A stretch of DNA of 64,000 nucleotides, taken from NCBI RefSeq assembly GCF_001652915.1, contig NZ_BBQI01000131.1, positions 32,101 to 96,100 of the forward strand, in the 5' to 3' direction. Positions 51,124 through 60,189 of this stretch are shown here, piece after piece. The notes under the pieces are model-generated. The model was given only the letters and a program-made list of their open reading frames with translations, did not search any database and was not told where the DNA came from. This DNA comes from Cupriavidus sp. D384. Its GTDB lineage: Bacteria; Pseudomonadota; Gammaproteobacteria; Burkholderiales; Burkholderiaceae. Positions within the stretch are counted from its first letter, which is position 1, and each line of letters opens with the position of its first letter. The position numbers and the translations under genes are program-made.

Positions 51124-51291
51124 ATGAACTACCCGGATGCTTCGTACTTCGACCGTCCGGTGGGCGAGCAGCTTCTGAGCCACTTCGCACGCCGTGATGC
51201 CGTTCGTCATGCCACGCCGCTGCTGCCCCTCCGCTTCGCCGACCTGCTGGCACGGTTCCGCGGCAACGCCACACGCCACAAGACCGTGTAA
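51124..51291 (+). CDS. Small 55-aa protein at the end of the HDO cluster
   Basis: A short gene with an ATG after AGGGAT, coding for MNYPDASYFDRPVGEQLLSH followed by an arginine- and leucine-rich basic helix (RRDAVRHATPLLPLRFADLLARFRG) and ending RHKTV. It is followed at once by an intrinsic terminator, which supports a real short transcript. No family is recognised. The helical, basic C-terminal half could bind a partner protein or membrane. Confidence 0.6.
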   Translation: MNYPDASYFDRPVGEQLLSHFARRDAVRHATPLLPLRFADLLARFRGNATRHKTV

Positions 51292-51315
51292 GTTGCCCCC
51301 GGCACTCGGCCCAAA

Positions 51316-51347
51316 GAAAAAGCCGCCCAATCGGGCGGCCTTTTTTT
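51316..51347. terminator. Bidirectional intrinsic terminator
   Basis: GCCGCCC (51322-51328) pairs with GGGCGGC (51333-51339) around AATC, with A-rich sequence before and seven Ts after. It serves both the 55-aa gene and the convergent PhyH gene. Confidence 0.85.
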
Positions 51348-51362
51348 GCCTGCCGGCGTGCT

Positions 51363-52208
51363 TTAGAGCGCGGACGGCGGCATCTCCACGCTGCCGAACT
51401 CGGCAGAGCGCGTGCCGCTGACCGGGCGGTTGCTGGCGCCAAAATAGGCAAACGCCACCGACAGCTTGACGGCCTCGGAATCGTTGCGGCCCGCCGCGTG
51501 AAACAGCCGGCTGTCGAACATCAGCACATCGCCGCGATGCAGGGCCAGCGGCATCACGCCTTTCAGCAGCACCTGACTGGCCGGATGCGCCTCGATCAGG
51601 AATTCGGCCGGGTCCAGCTGTGCCGGATCGAGCCTGGCGCGATGCGATCCCGGAATCACGCGCAGCACGCCGTTGCGCTCGTCCTCGTCGCCCAGCGCCA
51701 GCCACACGGTGACCAGATCCGGCTTCACGAACGACCAGTAGCGCGTGTCGCGATGCCAGCCGGTCTGGCTCCCGAAGTGCGGGTGCTTGGTCATCACGCA
51801 GTTGTGGTGGGCCAGCGTCAGGCGGGTGGGCTCGCCAAGCAGGGCCTCGACCGTCGCCACCAATTGCGGATGGCTGGCCCAGCGCCGGAACGCCTCGTCG
51901 CGGCCATACGCCTGGCGCAACCGCCGCACCGTATTGCCACCGGTGTCCTGGCGCGTGGCCGGGGCGCCCGGGTAGCCAAGATCGGCCTCGAATTCCACCG
52001 GCGGCACGGCTGCCGCCAGATGCTGGCGGGTCACGGTCTCCAGCGCCGCGCACGTGGCCTCGTTGGCAAAGTTGCGCAGCACGATATAGCCGCCCGCATG
52101 GAATTCGCGGGCCAGGCTGGCCAGCGCCGCCTGGTCGGCCAGCGGCGCGGAACAATCGAAATCAAGTGTGGCGGGCGCGCCAGACACGCGCGTTTGCGAG
52201 ACAGTCAT
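51363..52208 (-). CDS. Phytanoyl-CoA dioxygenase (PhyH) family protein
   Basis: A 281-aa Fe(II)/2-oxoglutarate dioxygenase-like protein. The iron facial triad is readable: H-x-D in GWHRDTRYW and the distal histidine in SRLFHAAGRN, with a nearby arginine/serine pair for 2-oxoglutarate (VPGSHR and KLSVAF). It hydroxylates an unidentified small molecule. Its position next to the HDO cluster is suggestive, but it is on the other strand behind a shared terminator and has no GTATAC element, so I do not include it in that regulon. Confidence 0.88.
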   Translation of the reverse strand: MTVSQTRVSGAPATLDFDCSAPLADQAALASLAREFHAGGYIVLRNFANEATCAALETVTRQHLAAAVPPVEFEADLGYPGAPATRQDTGGNTVRRLRQAYGRDEAFRRWASHPQLVATVEALLGEPTRLTLAHHNCVMTKHPHFGSQTGWHRDTRYWSFVKPDLVTVWLALGDEDERNGVLRVIPGSHRARLDPAQLDPAEFLIEAHPASQVLLKGVMPLALHRGDVLMFDSRLFHAAGRNDSEAVKLSVAFAYFGASNRPVSGTRSAEFGSVEMPPSAL

Positions 52209-52456
52209 TGCAGCGGCTAGGACGATTCTGAAAAGTGGCAGGACGCCAACAGGTCGATGATGCCAGAACGCGCGAACTCCGGCGCGGCCGCCGCCCGATT
52301 CCGGTGCATTCGCGGACTGTCAGCCGCGTACAACCGTGCGGAAACCCACTGTCCGATGCGACCTCCACGCCGCTACAATGGCCGGACCCAGCCGGACCGA
52401 GCCGCACCCCGTCGTATCGCATCGTCATCGCCAACCCGCCATCGAGGCCGCCGAAC

Positions 52457-53368
52457 GTGACTGCCAGACCCCGGATTACCACCTCGCTGGCCGAGGCCCA
52501 GAACCAGCTTGGCCGCATCGTGCTCGGCAAGCCGCGCCAGATACGGCTGGCGCTGGCGTGCATGCTGGCCGGCGGCCACCTGCTGCTGGAAGACGTGCCG
52601 GGCGTGGGCAAAACCACGCTCGCGCATGCGCTGGCGCAAACCCTGGGCCTGCAATACCAGCGCGTGCAATTCACCAGCGACCTGCTCCCGGCCGATCTGG
52701 TGGGCGTGTCGGTCTATATGCGCGACACCGGAAATTTCCGCTTCCACCGCGGCCCCGTGTTCGCCCAGCTGGTGCTGGCCGACGAGATCAATCGTGCCCC
52801 GCCCAAGACGCAGAGTGCGCTGCTCGAAGCCATGGCCGAACGCCAGGTCACGCACGACGGCGTGACCCACGCGCTGCCGGCACCGTTCTTCGTGATCGCC
52901 ACCCAAAATCCGCTCGAACAGATCGGCACGCACGCGTTGCCCGAATCGCAGCTCGACCGCTTCACCATGCGCATCTCGCTGGGTTATCCGGACCCGGCCT
53001 TCGAGCGCGTGCTCTATCTGGGCGGCACCGCCGCGCAGGAAGCGTCGGCCGTCATGGATGCCGAACAGGTGCTGGCGCTCCAGGCTGCGGCCAGCCAGGT
53101 GTATGCCAGCCCGGCGCTGGTGGATTACGTGCTGGCGCTGGTACAGGCCACACGTGTGGAAGCCGGCTTCGTGGCCGGCTTGTCGCCGCGCGCCGGCCTG
53201 GCCCTGCTGGCCTGCGCACGTGCGTGGGCGTTGCTCGACCAGCGCGACATGGTGGTGCCGGAGGACGTGCAGGCGGTGTTCGCCGCCGTGGCCGCGCACC
53301 GGCTGCTGCCGGCCGGGCAGGCCGCCACCTCGCTGGATCGCCTGGTGGCAGGCGTGGCGATTCCCTGA
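52457..53368 (+). CDS. MoxR-family AAA+ ATPase
   Basis: A 303-aa MoxR ATPase, a chaperone-like protein that helps activate or assemble partner proteins. Walker A is LLLEDVPGVGKTTLAHALA, Walker B VLADEINRAPPKTQSALLEAM, sensor 1 FFVIATQNP, and the sensor 2/lid region is typical. I choose the GTG at 52457 because family members begin about there; the frame upstream to 52235 is proline- and arginine-rich noise. It starts the MoxR-DUF58-transglutaminase operon, a common trio. Confidence 0.9.
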   Translation: MTARPRITTSLAEAQNQLGRIVLGKPRQIRLALACMLAGGHLLLEDVPGVGKTTLAHALAQTLGLQYQRVQFTSDLLPADLVGVSVYMRDTGNFRFHRGPVFAQLVLADEINRAPPKTQSALLEAMAERQVTHDGVTHALPAPFFVIATQNPLEQIGTHALPESQLDRFTMRISLGYPDPAFERVLYLGGTAAQEASAVMDAEQVLALQAAASQVYASPALVDYVLALVQATRVEAGFVAGLSPRAGLALLACARAWALLDQRDMVVPEDVQAVFAAVAAHRLLPAGQAATSLDRLVAGVAIP

Positions 53369-53404
53369 CGCAAGTCGCCCCTTCCCGCGTCGCGCATATC
53401 CACC

Positions 53405-54490
53405 ATGCCACGTGCCCAGACGGCGTCGCGCCAGGCGCCCCATCCGCTGCCCAACGCGGCGCCCAACCCGGCGCCCAACGCGGCTGCCCACAGGGCTTCC
53501 GACCCCGGCCGCGCGCCGCAGGCCGGTGCGACCACGCCGCGCCCGCGCCGTCCCCGCAGACCCGTCAACGGCGTGGTCACGCTGGACCGGCGCCATCTCT
53601 ATATCCTGCCCACCCGCAGCGGACTCGGCTTTGCCGTCCTGCTGATGGCAATGCTGACCACATCGCTGAACTACAACATCAGCCTGGGATTCGCGCTGAC
53701 GTTCCTGCTGGTCGGCATCGGCATGTCCTGCATGTGGATGGCCTATCGCAACCTGCTCGACCTGGAAATCTCGGCGGGCCCGGTGTCGCCGCCGTTTGCC
53801 GGCGATGTGGCCGAGTTCGCGCTGCAGGTAGCCAATCATGATGGCGGAGCGCGCATCGGCGTCGAAGCCGTGGTGTCGCGCGGTGGCACGGCCGATGCCG
53901 CACCGGCGCTGACGCTCGATGGCCTGGGCCAGGGCGTGCTGGCCGTGCGCATGGACGCCCCCCGGCGCGGCCGGCTGGCGCTGCCGCGCGTCACCGTTTC
54001 CAGCCGCTTCCCGTTCGGGCTGTTCCGGGTCTGGAGTTATGCAGACTTCCCGGTCGCCACATGCGTCTACCCGGCACCGGATCGTCATGCGCCACCGCTG
54101 CCGGTGGTGGCCCAGCCCGACGCCGACAGCGACGATGGCGATCTCGGCGTGGTGTCGGACGACGGCATCGACCAGCTGCGCAAGTATCGTCCCGGCGATC
54201 CGCTCCATCGCATCGCCTGGAAGCACAGCGCGCGCACCGGCCGCTGGCTGAGCCGGACGGGCCAGGTGCCACGGCAACCGGGATGCTGGATCGACTGGGA
54301 TTCGTTGCCCCTGACCATGGATACCGAGGCCCGCCTGTCGCGGCTGTGCGCATGGGTGCTGGCGGCCGGAGACCAGTTCGATATCGGCCTGCGGCTGCCC
54401 GGTGTGGAAATTCCGCCGGGTCATGGCGCGGCCCATCGCCGCGCCTGCCTGGAGGCACTGGCCATCTGGCCGGAGCGGCGCGCAGCATGA
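53405..54490 (+). CDS. DUF58 domain protein
   Basis: A 361-aa protein with a Pro/Ala-rich N-terminal tail of about 55 residues, two membrane helices (residues 70-125) and a C-terminal DUF58 domain with the signature IDQLRKYRPGDPLHRIAWK. DUF58 proteins resemble von Willebrand A folds and work with MoxR. It lies 36 bases after MoxR and overlaps the next gene by four bases (ATGA). Confidence 0.9.
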   Translation: MPRAQTASRQAPHPLPNAAPNPAPNAAAHRASDPGRAPQAGATTPRPRRPRRPVNGVVTLDRRHLYILPTRSGLGFAVLLMAMLTTSLNYNISLGFALTFLLVGIGMSCMWMAYRNLLDLEISAGPVSPPFAGDVAEFALQVANHDGGARIGVEAVVSRGGTADAAPALTLDGLGQGVLAVRMDAPRRGRLALPRVTVSSRFPFGLFRVWSYADFPVATCVYPAPDRHAPPLPVVAQPDADSDDGDLGVVSDDGIDQLRKYRPGDPLHRIAWKHSARTGRWLSRTGQVPRQPGCWIDWDSLPLTMDTEARLSRLCAWVLAAGDQFDIGLRLPGVEIPPGHGAAHRRACLEALAIWPERRAA

Positions 54491-56508
54491 AGATATCGAT
54501 GCCGCCCCGACCGCTGGGCCACCAGGAGCACGGCATGCTGATCGGCCAGCTGGCGCTGGTGCTGGTGCCGCAGGCACGCACGCTACCCGTGTCCGTCAGC
54601 GTGTTGCTGGTGTTGCTGCTGGCATGGCGCTGGCTGCTGTGGCGCCAGCGCGCACCATTGCCGTCCAAGCTGGTCGTCGGCACAACGGCGATGCTGGTGC
54701 TGCTGATTGCCGCAGCGCTGGTCTGGCGCGGCGGCGGCAGCTTCGGGCGCGAACTGTGCGTCGCGCTGCTGGCCGCATTCGTGATCCTCAAGCTCATGGA
54801 AACGCGTGCACTGGCCGATGCCACGCTGGTCACGCAGCTGTCGTTCTATCTGCTGCTGACGCTGTACCTGGAGGACCAGCCGTTCTGGCTGGCGCTCTAC
54901 AGCATGGCGATCGGTGCCTGGATCCTGCGCAACTGGCTGCTGTTCCATCATCCCGAGGCCCGTGGGCGGCTGGCGATCTGGCCGCTGCTGGGCCGCATGG
55001 CGCTGTTCGGCCTGCCGTGGGCGCTGTTCCTGTTCGTGCTGTTTCCGCGACTCGATCATCCGCTCTGGCGCCTGCCGCAATCGGAGCCGGTCGGTCGCAC
55101 CGGCATCAGCGACACGATGCGCCCCGGCAGCATCGGCGAACTGATCCGCTCGCCCGAGGTGGCTTTCCGCGCCGATATCGTTGGCGATCCGCTGCCCGCC
55201 AGTGCCCTGTACTGGCGGGCACGGGTGCTGTGGGACTATGACGGCCAGGCCTGGCGTCCCGATGACGCACCGCCCACGCGGCAGGCCGCAGGGCTGCGCG
55301 ACGAGGGTGACGATGGCGACGAGGCCGCTGATCCAGCCGCTGCCGGTGCGCGCGAGTACAACGTCACGCTGGAAGCCACGCAGAAGAACTGGCTCTATCT
55401 GCTCGACCGTGGCGTGGCGGTGTCGGACGGCGTGGCCGCCCGGCACTCGGCAGACGGCGAGTTCTTTGCACGAAACCCGGTGGATCGGCCGCTGCGGTAT
55501 CGCGCCCGGTCATGGCTGCAGGGCGTGCCGCAACCCCTCACCCGGCGCACCTTGCAGCTGTCGCTAAGGCTGCCGGACGGCAACCCGCGCAGCCGCGAGC
55601 TGGCCGCCGGCTGGCGGCAACGCTACGCCGACCCATGGCAGCGCGTGCAGGCGGCCATGCGGCTGTTTGCCGAAGCGCCATTCGCGTACACGCTGTCGCC
55701 GCCGCCACTGGGCAAGGCGCAGGTCGACACCTTCTTGTTCGACACACGGCGCGGCTTCTGCGAGCACTACGCCAGCAGTTTCGTCTTCCTGATGCGCGCC
55801 GCAGGCGTGCCCGCACGCGTGGTGATCGGCTACCAGGGCGGCGAATACAACCCGCTGGGCAAGCACTATGTCATCCGCCAGTCCGATGCCCACGCCTGGG
55901 CCGAGGTCTGGCTGCCCGAACGCGGCTGGGTGCGGGTGGACCCCACCAGCGCCGTGGCACCGAGCCGCGTGGAAAACGGCGTCGACGCGGCACTGGCGGG
56001 CGAGGATCTGGCTGCGCTGCGCCAACTCCGCGCGCCGGGATGGTTGCGGGACCTGCGCTGGGGCTTCGACGGCCTGACCTACAAATGGCAGCGCTGGGTA
56101 CTCGAATACGACCGCGGACAACAGAATCGCCTGCTGGAACAGGCCGGTATGGGCAACCGCCTGCCACAGCTGCTGGCGGCCGGAATGGCCGTCCTGAGCC
56201 TGGCGGCACTGGTGCCAATGTGGCTGCGCCGCCGTCGCGTGGATCCGGTCCAGGCGCTCTACGATCAGTTCTGCGCCATGCTGGCACGCCACGGCATCGC
56301 ACGCGGCATGGCGGAAGGGCCGCAGGCCTTCGCGACACGCGCCGAAAGCGCCTTGCCCCGCGCCGCCTTGGCAGTGCGAGCATTCACTGACCAATACGTG
56401 GCATGGCGCTATGGCGCGCCGGATACCACCACACAGGCCAGCGCCGTCGCACGGCTTCGCAAGGCGTTGCAGGATCTTGGCCGCAGCCTGCGCCAGAAAC
56501 CGTTCTGA
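54487..56508 (+). CDS. Transglutaminase-like membrane protein (TgpA type)
   Basis: A 673-aa protein of TgpA/DUF3488 type. Six or seven helices in residues 15-190 are followed by a periplasmic transglutaminase core with Cys (RGFCEHYASSF), His (SDAHAWAEVW) and Asp (GWVRVDPTSA), one more helix near residue 565 and a DUF4129-like tail. It may crosslink or cleave peptides at the envelope; TgpA is essential in Pseudomonas aeruginosa. It completes the MoxR-DUF58-TgpA operon. The start is fixed by the ATGA overlap. Confidence 0.92.
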   Translation: MKISMPPRPLGHQEHGMLIGQLALVLVPQARTLPVSVSVLLVLLLAWRWLLWRQRAPLPSKLVVGTTAMLVLLIAAALVWRGGGSFGRELCVALLAAFVILKLMETRALADATLVTQLSFYLLLTLYLEDQPFWLALYSMAIGAWILRNWLLFHHPEARGRLAIWPLLGRMALFGLPWALFLFVLFPRLDHPLWRLPQSEPVGRTGISDTMRPGSIGELIRSPEVAFRADIVGDPLPASALYWRARVLWDYDGQAWRPDDAPPTRQAAGLRDEGDDGDEAADPAAAGAREYNVTLEATQKNWLYLLDRGVAVSDGVAARHSADGEFFARNPVDRPLRYRARSWLQGVPQPLTRRTLQLSLRLPDGNPRSRELAAGWRQRYADPWQRVQAAMRLFAEAPFAYTLSPPPLGKAQVDTFLFDTRRGFCEHYASSFVFLMRAAGVPARVVIGYQGGEYNPLGKHYVIRQSDAHAWAEVWLPERGWVRVDPTSAVAPSRVENGVDAALAGEDLAALRQLRAPGWLRDLRWGFDGLTYKWQRWVLEYDRGQQNRLLEQAGMGNRLPQLLAAGMAVLSLAALVPMWLRRRRVDPVQALYDQFCAMLARHGIARGMAEGPQAFATRAESALPRAALAVRAFTDQYVAWRYGAPDTTTQASAVARLRKALQDLGRSLRQKPF

Positions 56509-56588
56509 CCCGAACCGCGGCTGATCGTCCGGCTGGCCGTCCACACCGTCCAGCCCGGCGACCTTGCCTGATGGGGCGCGGACGCATA

Positions 56589-56621
56589 TAGTTTCATTCG
56601 TAACTATTTCCGATGAAACTA
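56589..56621. promoter_or_regulatory. Inverted repeat, MarR operator candidate
   Basis: TAGTTTCAT (56589-56597) and ATGAAACTA (56613-56621) are perfect nine-base arms with a 15-base spacer, ending two bases before the MarR start codon. It is a good candidate for self-repression of the MarR-MFS pair. Confidence 0.6.
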
Positions 56622-56623
56622 AT

Positions 56624-57121
56624 ATGTCGTTCGAACGCCGCATCGACCGTTTCTGCGCCGAGCACCCCGACGCGCCGCGCGACCTGATCCTGGCGTCGCG
56701 CCTGCTGCTGCGTTCGGCGCGGTTGCTGCGGCATCACATCGAGCGCGCGCTGGCACCTTTCGCACTGGACCTCAGCCAATATCTGGTGATCAGCATGCTG
56801 GCTATCGACGCGGACGAGCCGACCATGCCTTCGGAACTGGGCATGTCCATCGACGCGACGCGCACGCAGATGACGCGGCTGATCGATGGCCTGGCAGCAC
56901 GCGGTCTGGTGCAGCGCAAGCCTTCCGAGCACGACCGCCGCAGCCTGGAGCTGACGCTTACGCCGGCGGCCCATGCGCTGCTGGAACGCGCCGCGCCCGC
57001 CGTGCATGCCGCCTACGGGCAGGCGTGGGCACCGCTGGGCCAGGCCGGGCTGGCTACGGCCACGCGCGACCTGGCCGCGCTGCATGAACATCTGGCCGCA
57101 CTGGAGGCAGGCAAGCCGTGA
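56624..57121 (+). CDS. MarR-family regulator of the adjacent MFS exporter
   Basis: A 165-aa MarR protein. The winged helix (EPTMPSELGMSIDATRTQMTRLIDGLAARGLVQRK, then SEHDRRSLELTLT) is typical. It overlaps the MFS gene (GTGA), the common MarR-efflux pairing in which the regulator represses the pump until a toxic ligand binds. The start at 56624 is chosen because it lies just beyond the operator-like repeat; an in-frame upstream start at 56564 would cover it. Confidence 0.9.
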   Translation: MSFERRIDRFCAEHPDAPRDLILASRLLLRSARLLRHHIERALAPFALDLSQYLVISMLAIDADEPTMPSELGMSIDATRTQMTRLIDGLAARGLVQRKPSEHDRRSLELTLTPAAHALLERAAPAVHAAYGQAWAPLGQAGLATATRDLAALHEHLAALEAGKP

Positions 57122-58695
57122 GCACGCAGGTCAGCCCCTGGCACCGTTTGCGCGCCGGCATGCGCTGGCTGCGGTTGCTCAGCCATCGGCAGCGGCAGAC
57201 GCTTGTCATGATGTTGCTGGGGCTGACCACGGGCGTCGAATTTCTGGAAAACATCATGTTCGTGTTTGCGTCGAGCCATATCGTCGGCGGCATCGACGCG
57301 GACCCGCGCAGCTTCGCGCTGGTGCAGGCCGCCTACGCGGTCGGCAGCATGATGATGATCCTCAAGCAGCAATGGCTGGCGCAGCGCTTTGGCTACCGGT
57401 ACTACCTGACCGGATCGCTGCTGCTGTTCATGTCGGGCACGGTGGTGGCGGCGACCAGCACCGGCTTGCCACAGATGGTTGTCGCCCGTTTCATGCAGGG
57501 CGTGGGCGGCGGTGCGCTGTTCACGAGCTGCCGCATCCTGGTGAACGTGATGTTCACGCCGGCCGACCGGCCGCGCGCGTCGCGCCTGTTCATGCTCGGG
57601 ATTTTTGGCGCATCGGCCATGGCACCGGCGTTTGCCGCCGAACTGGTGGAGCACGGCGTCTGGCAGGACGTGTTCTACGGCGTGCTGCCGTTTGGCGCCC
57701 TGGCCGCCCTGGGCACATGGCTGCTGTTGCCCGACGCCGAACCTCGGGCCGATCAGGAAGGGCCGGCGCTGGGTCCGCTGCTGCTGTTCGGCGTGGCGGT
57801 TGTCGCGCTGCAGGCCTCGATGACCGAGGCGCGTTTCGACATCTTTTCGCATCCGACGCGGGTGGTCGTGGCGGCGGCCGTGGCGCTGGCCTTGCTCGGC
57901 GTATTCCTATGGCAGCAGTGGCACCACGCCACGCCGGTACTGCACCTGCGCGCACTGAGACAGCCCGTGTACATGACGGGGCTGGGCATGTACTTCGTCT
58001 ACTACATGATCAGCAACCTGAGCAGCTACGTGTTTCCGATCTATGCCGAGCAGGCGCTGCGCTTTCCGCTGGCCACCACCGGATGGCTCAACACGCTGGC
58101 CGCGCTGATCAGCCTGGCGGGCATCTGGATCTACCTGCGCGTGGCGCGCCGGCTCACCCACAAGAAGCCGGTAATGGTCACCGGCCTGCTGCTGATGGCC
58201 GCTGCCATGACGTTCTTCTCGTTCATGCCTCCGGACATCGCGCCGGCTGCGCTGGTGCCCGGGCTCGTCGCCAAGGGCCTGTTCGGCGTGATGGTCATCA
58301 TCCCGATTGCCGGGCTGACCTTCCGCACGCTGAGCGGCGACGACTTTGCGCACGGCTACCGCAGCAAGAACCTGGTGCGGCAGATTGCCAGTTCGTTTGC
58401 GTCGTCGCTGGGCGCGGTGCTGTTGCAGAACCGGCAGTTCGCGGTGCATACGAGCCTGGTGCATGCCATCGGCCAACGTCCCGCCGAGGCCGAGAGCTGG
58501 ATGCACACTGCGCAGTCGCTGCTGGCCGCACGCGGTTTCGATGCCGGGCAGGCACATGCGGGCGCATTGGCGCAAATGGCCGCGATCGTCGATCAACAGG
58601 CGCGGCTGATTGCCTGCGAGGATCTCTATCGATTGATTGCCGCGATCGCGCTGGTGGCTGCGGTCTTCATGCTTGTGCAACGCCGGCTGGACTAG
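57118..58695 (+). CDS. MFS transporter, DHA2-like drug exporter
   Basis: A 525-aa major facilitator protein with about 14 helices. Motif A-like sequence QQWLAQRFGYRYYLTGSLLLF, motif C-like GIFGASAMAPAFAAELV and the long C-terminal tail fit the DHA2 (14-helix) drug:proton antiporters. It begins with GTG overlapping the MarR stop. No membrane-fusion protein gene is adjacent, so it may act alone or recruit one from elsewhere. Confidence 0.88.
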   Translation: MSTQVSPWHRLRAGMRWLRLLSHRQRQTLVMMLLGLTTGVEFLENIMFVFASSHIVGGIDADPRSFALVQAAYAVGSMMMILKQQWLAQRFGYRYYLTGSLLLFMSGTVVAATSTGLPQMVVARFMQGVGGGALFTSCRILVNVMFTPADRPRASRLFMLGIFGASAMAPAFAAELVEHGVWQDVFYGVLPFGALAALGTWLLLPDAEPRADQEGPALGPLLLFGVAVVALQASMTEARFDIFSHPTRVVVAAAVALALLGVFLWQQWHHATPVLHLRALRQPVYMTGLGMYFVYYMISNLSSYVFPIYAEQALRFPLATTGWLNTLAALISLAGIWIYLRVARRLTHKKPVMVTGLLLMAAAMTFFSFMPPDIAPAALVPGLVAKGLFGVMVIIPIAGLTFRTLSGDDFAHGYRSKNLVRQIASSFASSLGAVLLQNRQFAVHTSLVHAIGQRPAEAESWMHTAQSLLAARGFDAGQAHAGALAQMAAIVDQQARLIACEDLYRLIAAIALVAAVFMLVQRRLD

Positions 58696-59158
58696 CCTCA
58701 AAACATCAAGACGCCGTTTCCCGGCGAAGGAAGTCGGGACATCGGCGTGAGGCAGCTGGCAGAGCAAAGCCCGCGAACCGCGTCCGAAGAACAGCCACGT
58801 CGCCCGCCTCAATCATCGACGCAGCCATCGACATGGCCTTCGTCCGCTTTCCTCGAGCGCTTCGCCACGTGCGACTACCCAGCGTCGTCAACCCACTACA
58901 CCGCGGGCATCTACCGGATCCGCATCGGCAGCTAGGCAGACGCTTCGACGTATTGGAACACGCCGCGTTGAGGCTTTTTTTTCGGAACACTTGCGCATTG
59001 CGCAGCGCAAAGCATTTCGTAGTCTTGCGATTTACGCCTCCTTGCAACTACACAAGAATAGGCAACTCATGAATGCGTTTGATAATCATTCGCATTTAGA
59101 CGAATTGCTATAGGGACATTGGCACTATGTGCTTGTTAATAATGCAAAGGAAGATTAA
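58696..59158. other. Interval where base composition shifts, no gene seen
   Basis: The first 200 bases are GC-rich with no convincing frame; from about 58,960 the sequence becomes clearly AT-richer than the rest of the window. I see no intact gene, integrase, tRNA or flanking repeat. It marks the left edge of a probably acquired patch. Confidence 0.5.
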
Positions 59159-59566
59159 ATGAACAACATTCTGAAAAGCCGGGCAACCGCAATATCCGGA
59201 GGAGGAGTTGGAATGGTCACTTTTTTGATGCTGTTTCGAGGAAAAATTGATTTAACCGGAGACCCCGCGAAAGTTTTGGATATGACCCTCGCTATATCGG
59301 TCGCTATATTTTTTCTGATGTTCACAGCGGCGATCTCGGTTGGTGCAACGACCCACCACAAGCCTAGTTCCTCTTGGAATAGACATGGGTGGATGAAAAT
59401 AATGCTGTCGCTACTGACACTAGGAATGATAATTGCGATGGGCTTACGGATTATGAAATTTTCAGAAACGGAAACTGTAATACCAATTGCAGTTGCTACG
59501 TTGGGCGTATTAACGACAGCTGCTGGATGTGTGGTTTCGTATTTTTCAATGGCACGTAGTTTTTAG
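59159..59566 (+). CDS. Small AT-rich four-helix membrane protein
   Basis: A 135-aa membrane protein with helices near residues 10-26, 42-62, 78-96 and 107-128, in AT-rich sequence unlike its neighbours. The AAAGGAAG site precedes the ATG. I do not recognise a family. Its position next to a decayed bacteriocin-type exporter raises the possibility of an immunity protein or an accessory of a lost toxin system, but nothing in the sequence proves it. Confidence 0.65.
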   Translation: MNNILKSRATAISGGGVGMVTFLMLFRGKIDLTGDPAKVLDMTLAISVAIFFLMFTAAISVGATTHHKPSSSWNRHGWMKIMLSLLTLGMIIAMGLRIMKFSETETVIPIAVATLGVLTTAAGCVVSYFSMARSF

Positions 59567-59602
59567 GACGAAACAATATGAGAGAGCTCAGTCTTCAAGA
59601 CA

Positions 59603-60023
59603 GTCATGCAGGACGATCAACTGCTTGCTGGATCTTTGAGCGAGAACATCGCCGGATTTGATCCCGATGCCTGCCAGAACCAGATCGAGGAAGCCGCAAC
59701 CATCGCGCGGATCCACGGCGCTATCATGCGAATGCCGATGGGATATCACACTCCAGTAGCGGAACTCGGCGCTGGGTTATCGGGCGGCCAACGGCAGAGA
59801 ACACTTCTGGCCCGCGCGCTCTACAGAAAACCCCGCATTCTGGCTTTGGACGAAGCAACGAGCCACTTGGACTTCCATAGCGAGCAGCATATCGTTCAAT
59901 CCCTCCACGAAATGAAGATGACCCGCATCACGATCGCACATCGACGGGAGACCGTTGCGTTTGCACAGCGCATTGTCTGTCTCGAAAAAGGGGCAGATTG
60001 TGGAAGATATCCGGGTCACGTGA
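59603..60023 (+). pseudogene. Remnant of a bacteriocin/peptide ABC exporter ATPase
   Basis: The last third of a peptidase-type (CvaB-like) ABC exporter. It begins at the Q-loop (VMQDDQLLAGSLSENI), with the signature LSGGQRQRTLLARALYRKP, Walker B ILALDEATSHLD and the H-loop histidine in TIAHRRET. The membrane domain and Walker A are missing and a stop lies just upstream (59578-59580). Near 59,990 a four-G run shifts the frame: the original end is read as EKG-QIVEDIRVT and a TGA at 60021. The open frame otherwise runs on to 60280 with unrelated residues. This is a decayed fragment of a type I peptide export system. Confidence 0.85.
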
Positions 60024-60189
60024 AGCGGCTAGGTATGACTTTCAATGCAGCGCGGGAGGAAATACTGGCGGGACGCTGGCGACAGCGCGGCAATGGCGGC
60101 GGTCAGGCCATCGCGGAGAGCATGCATGCCCTGTGTCAGGCATGCGGTTCAGTCACGGACTGTTTGGCGGAATCGTTGAACCGCCAGCT

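Noticed and set aside
58747..58935. Small plus-strand frame in the 58.7-kb gap
   Set aside because: No ribosome site, biased Ser/Pro/Arg composition and no neighbour support.
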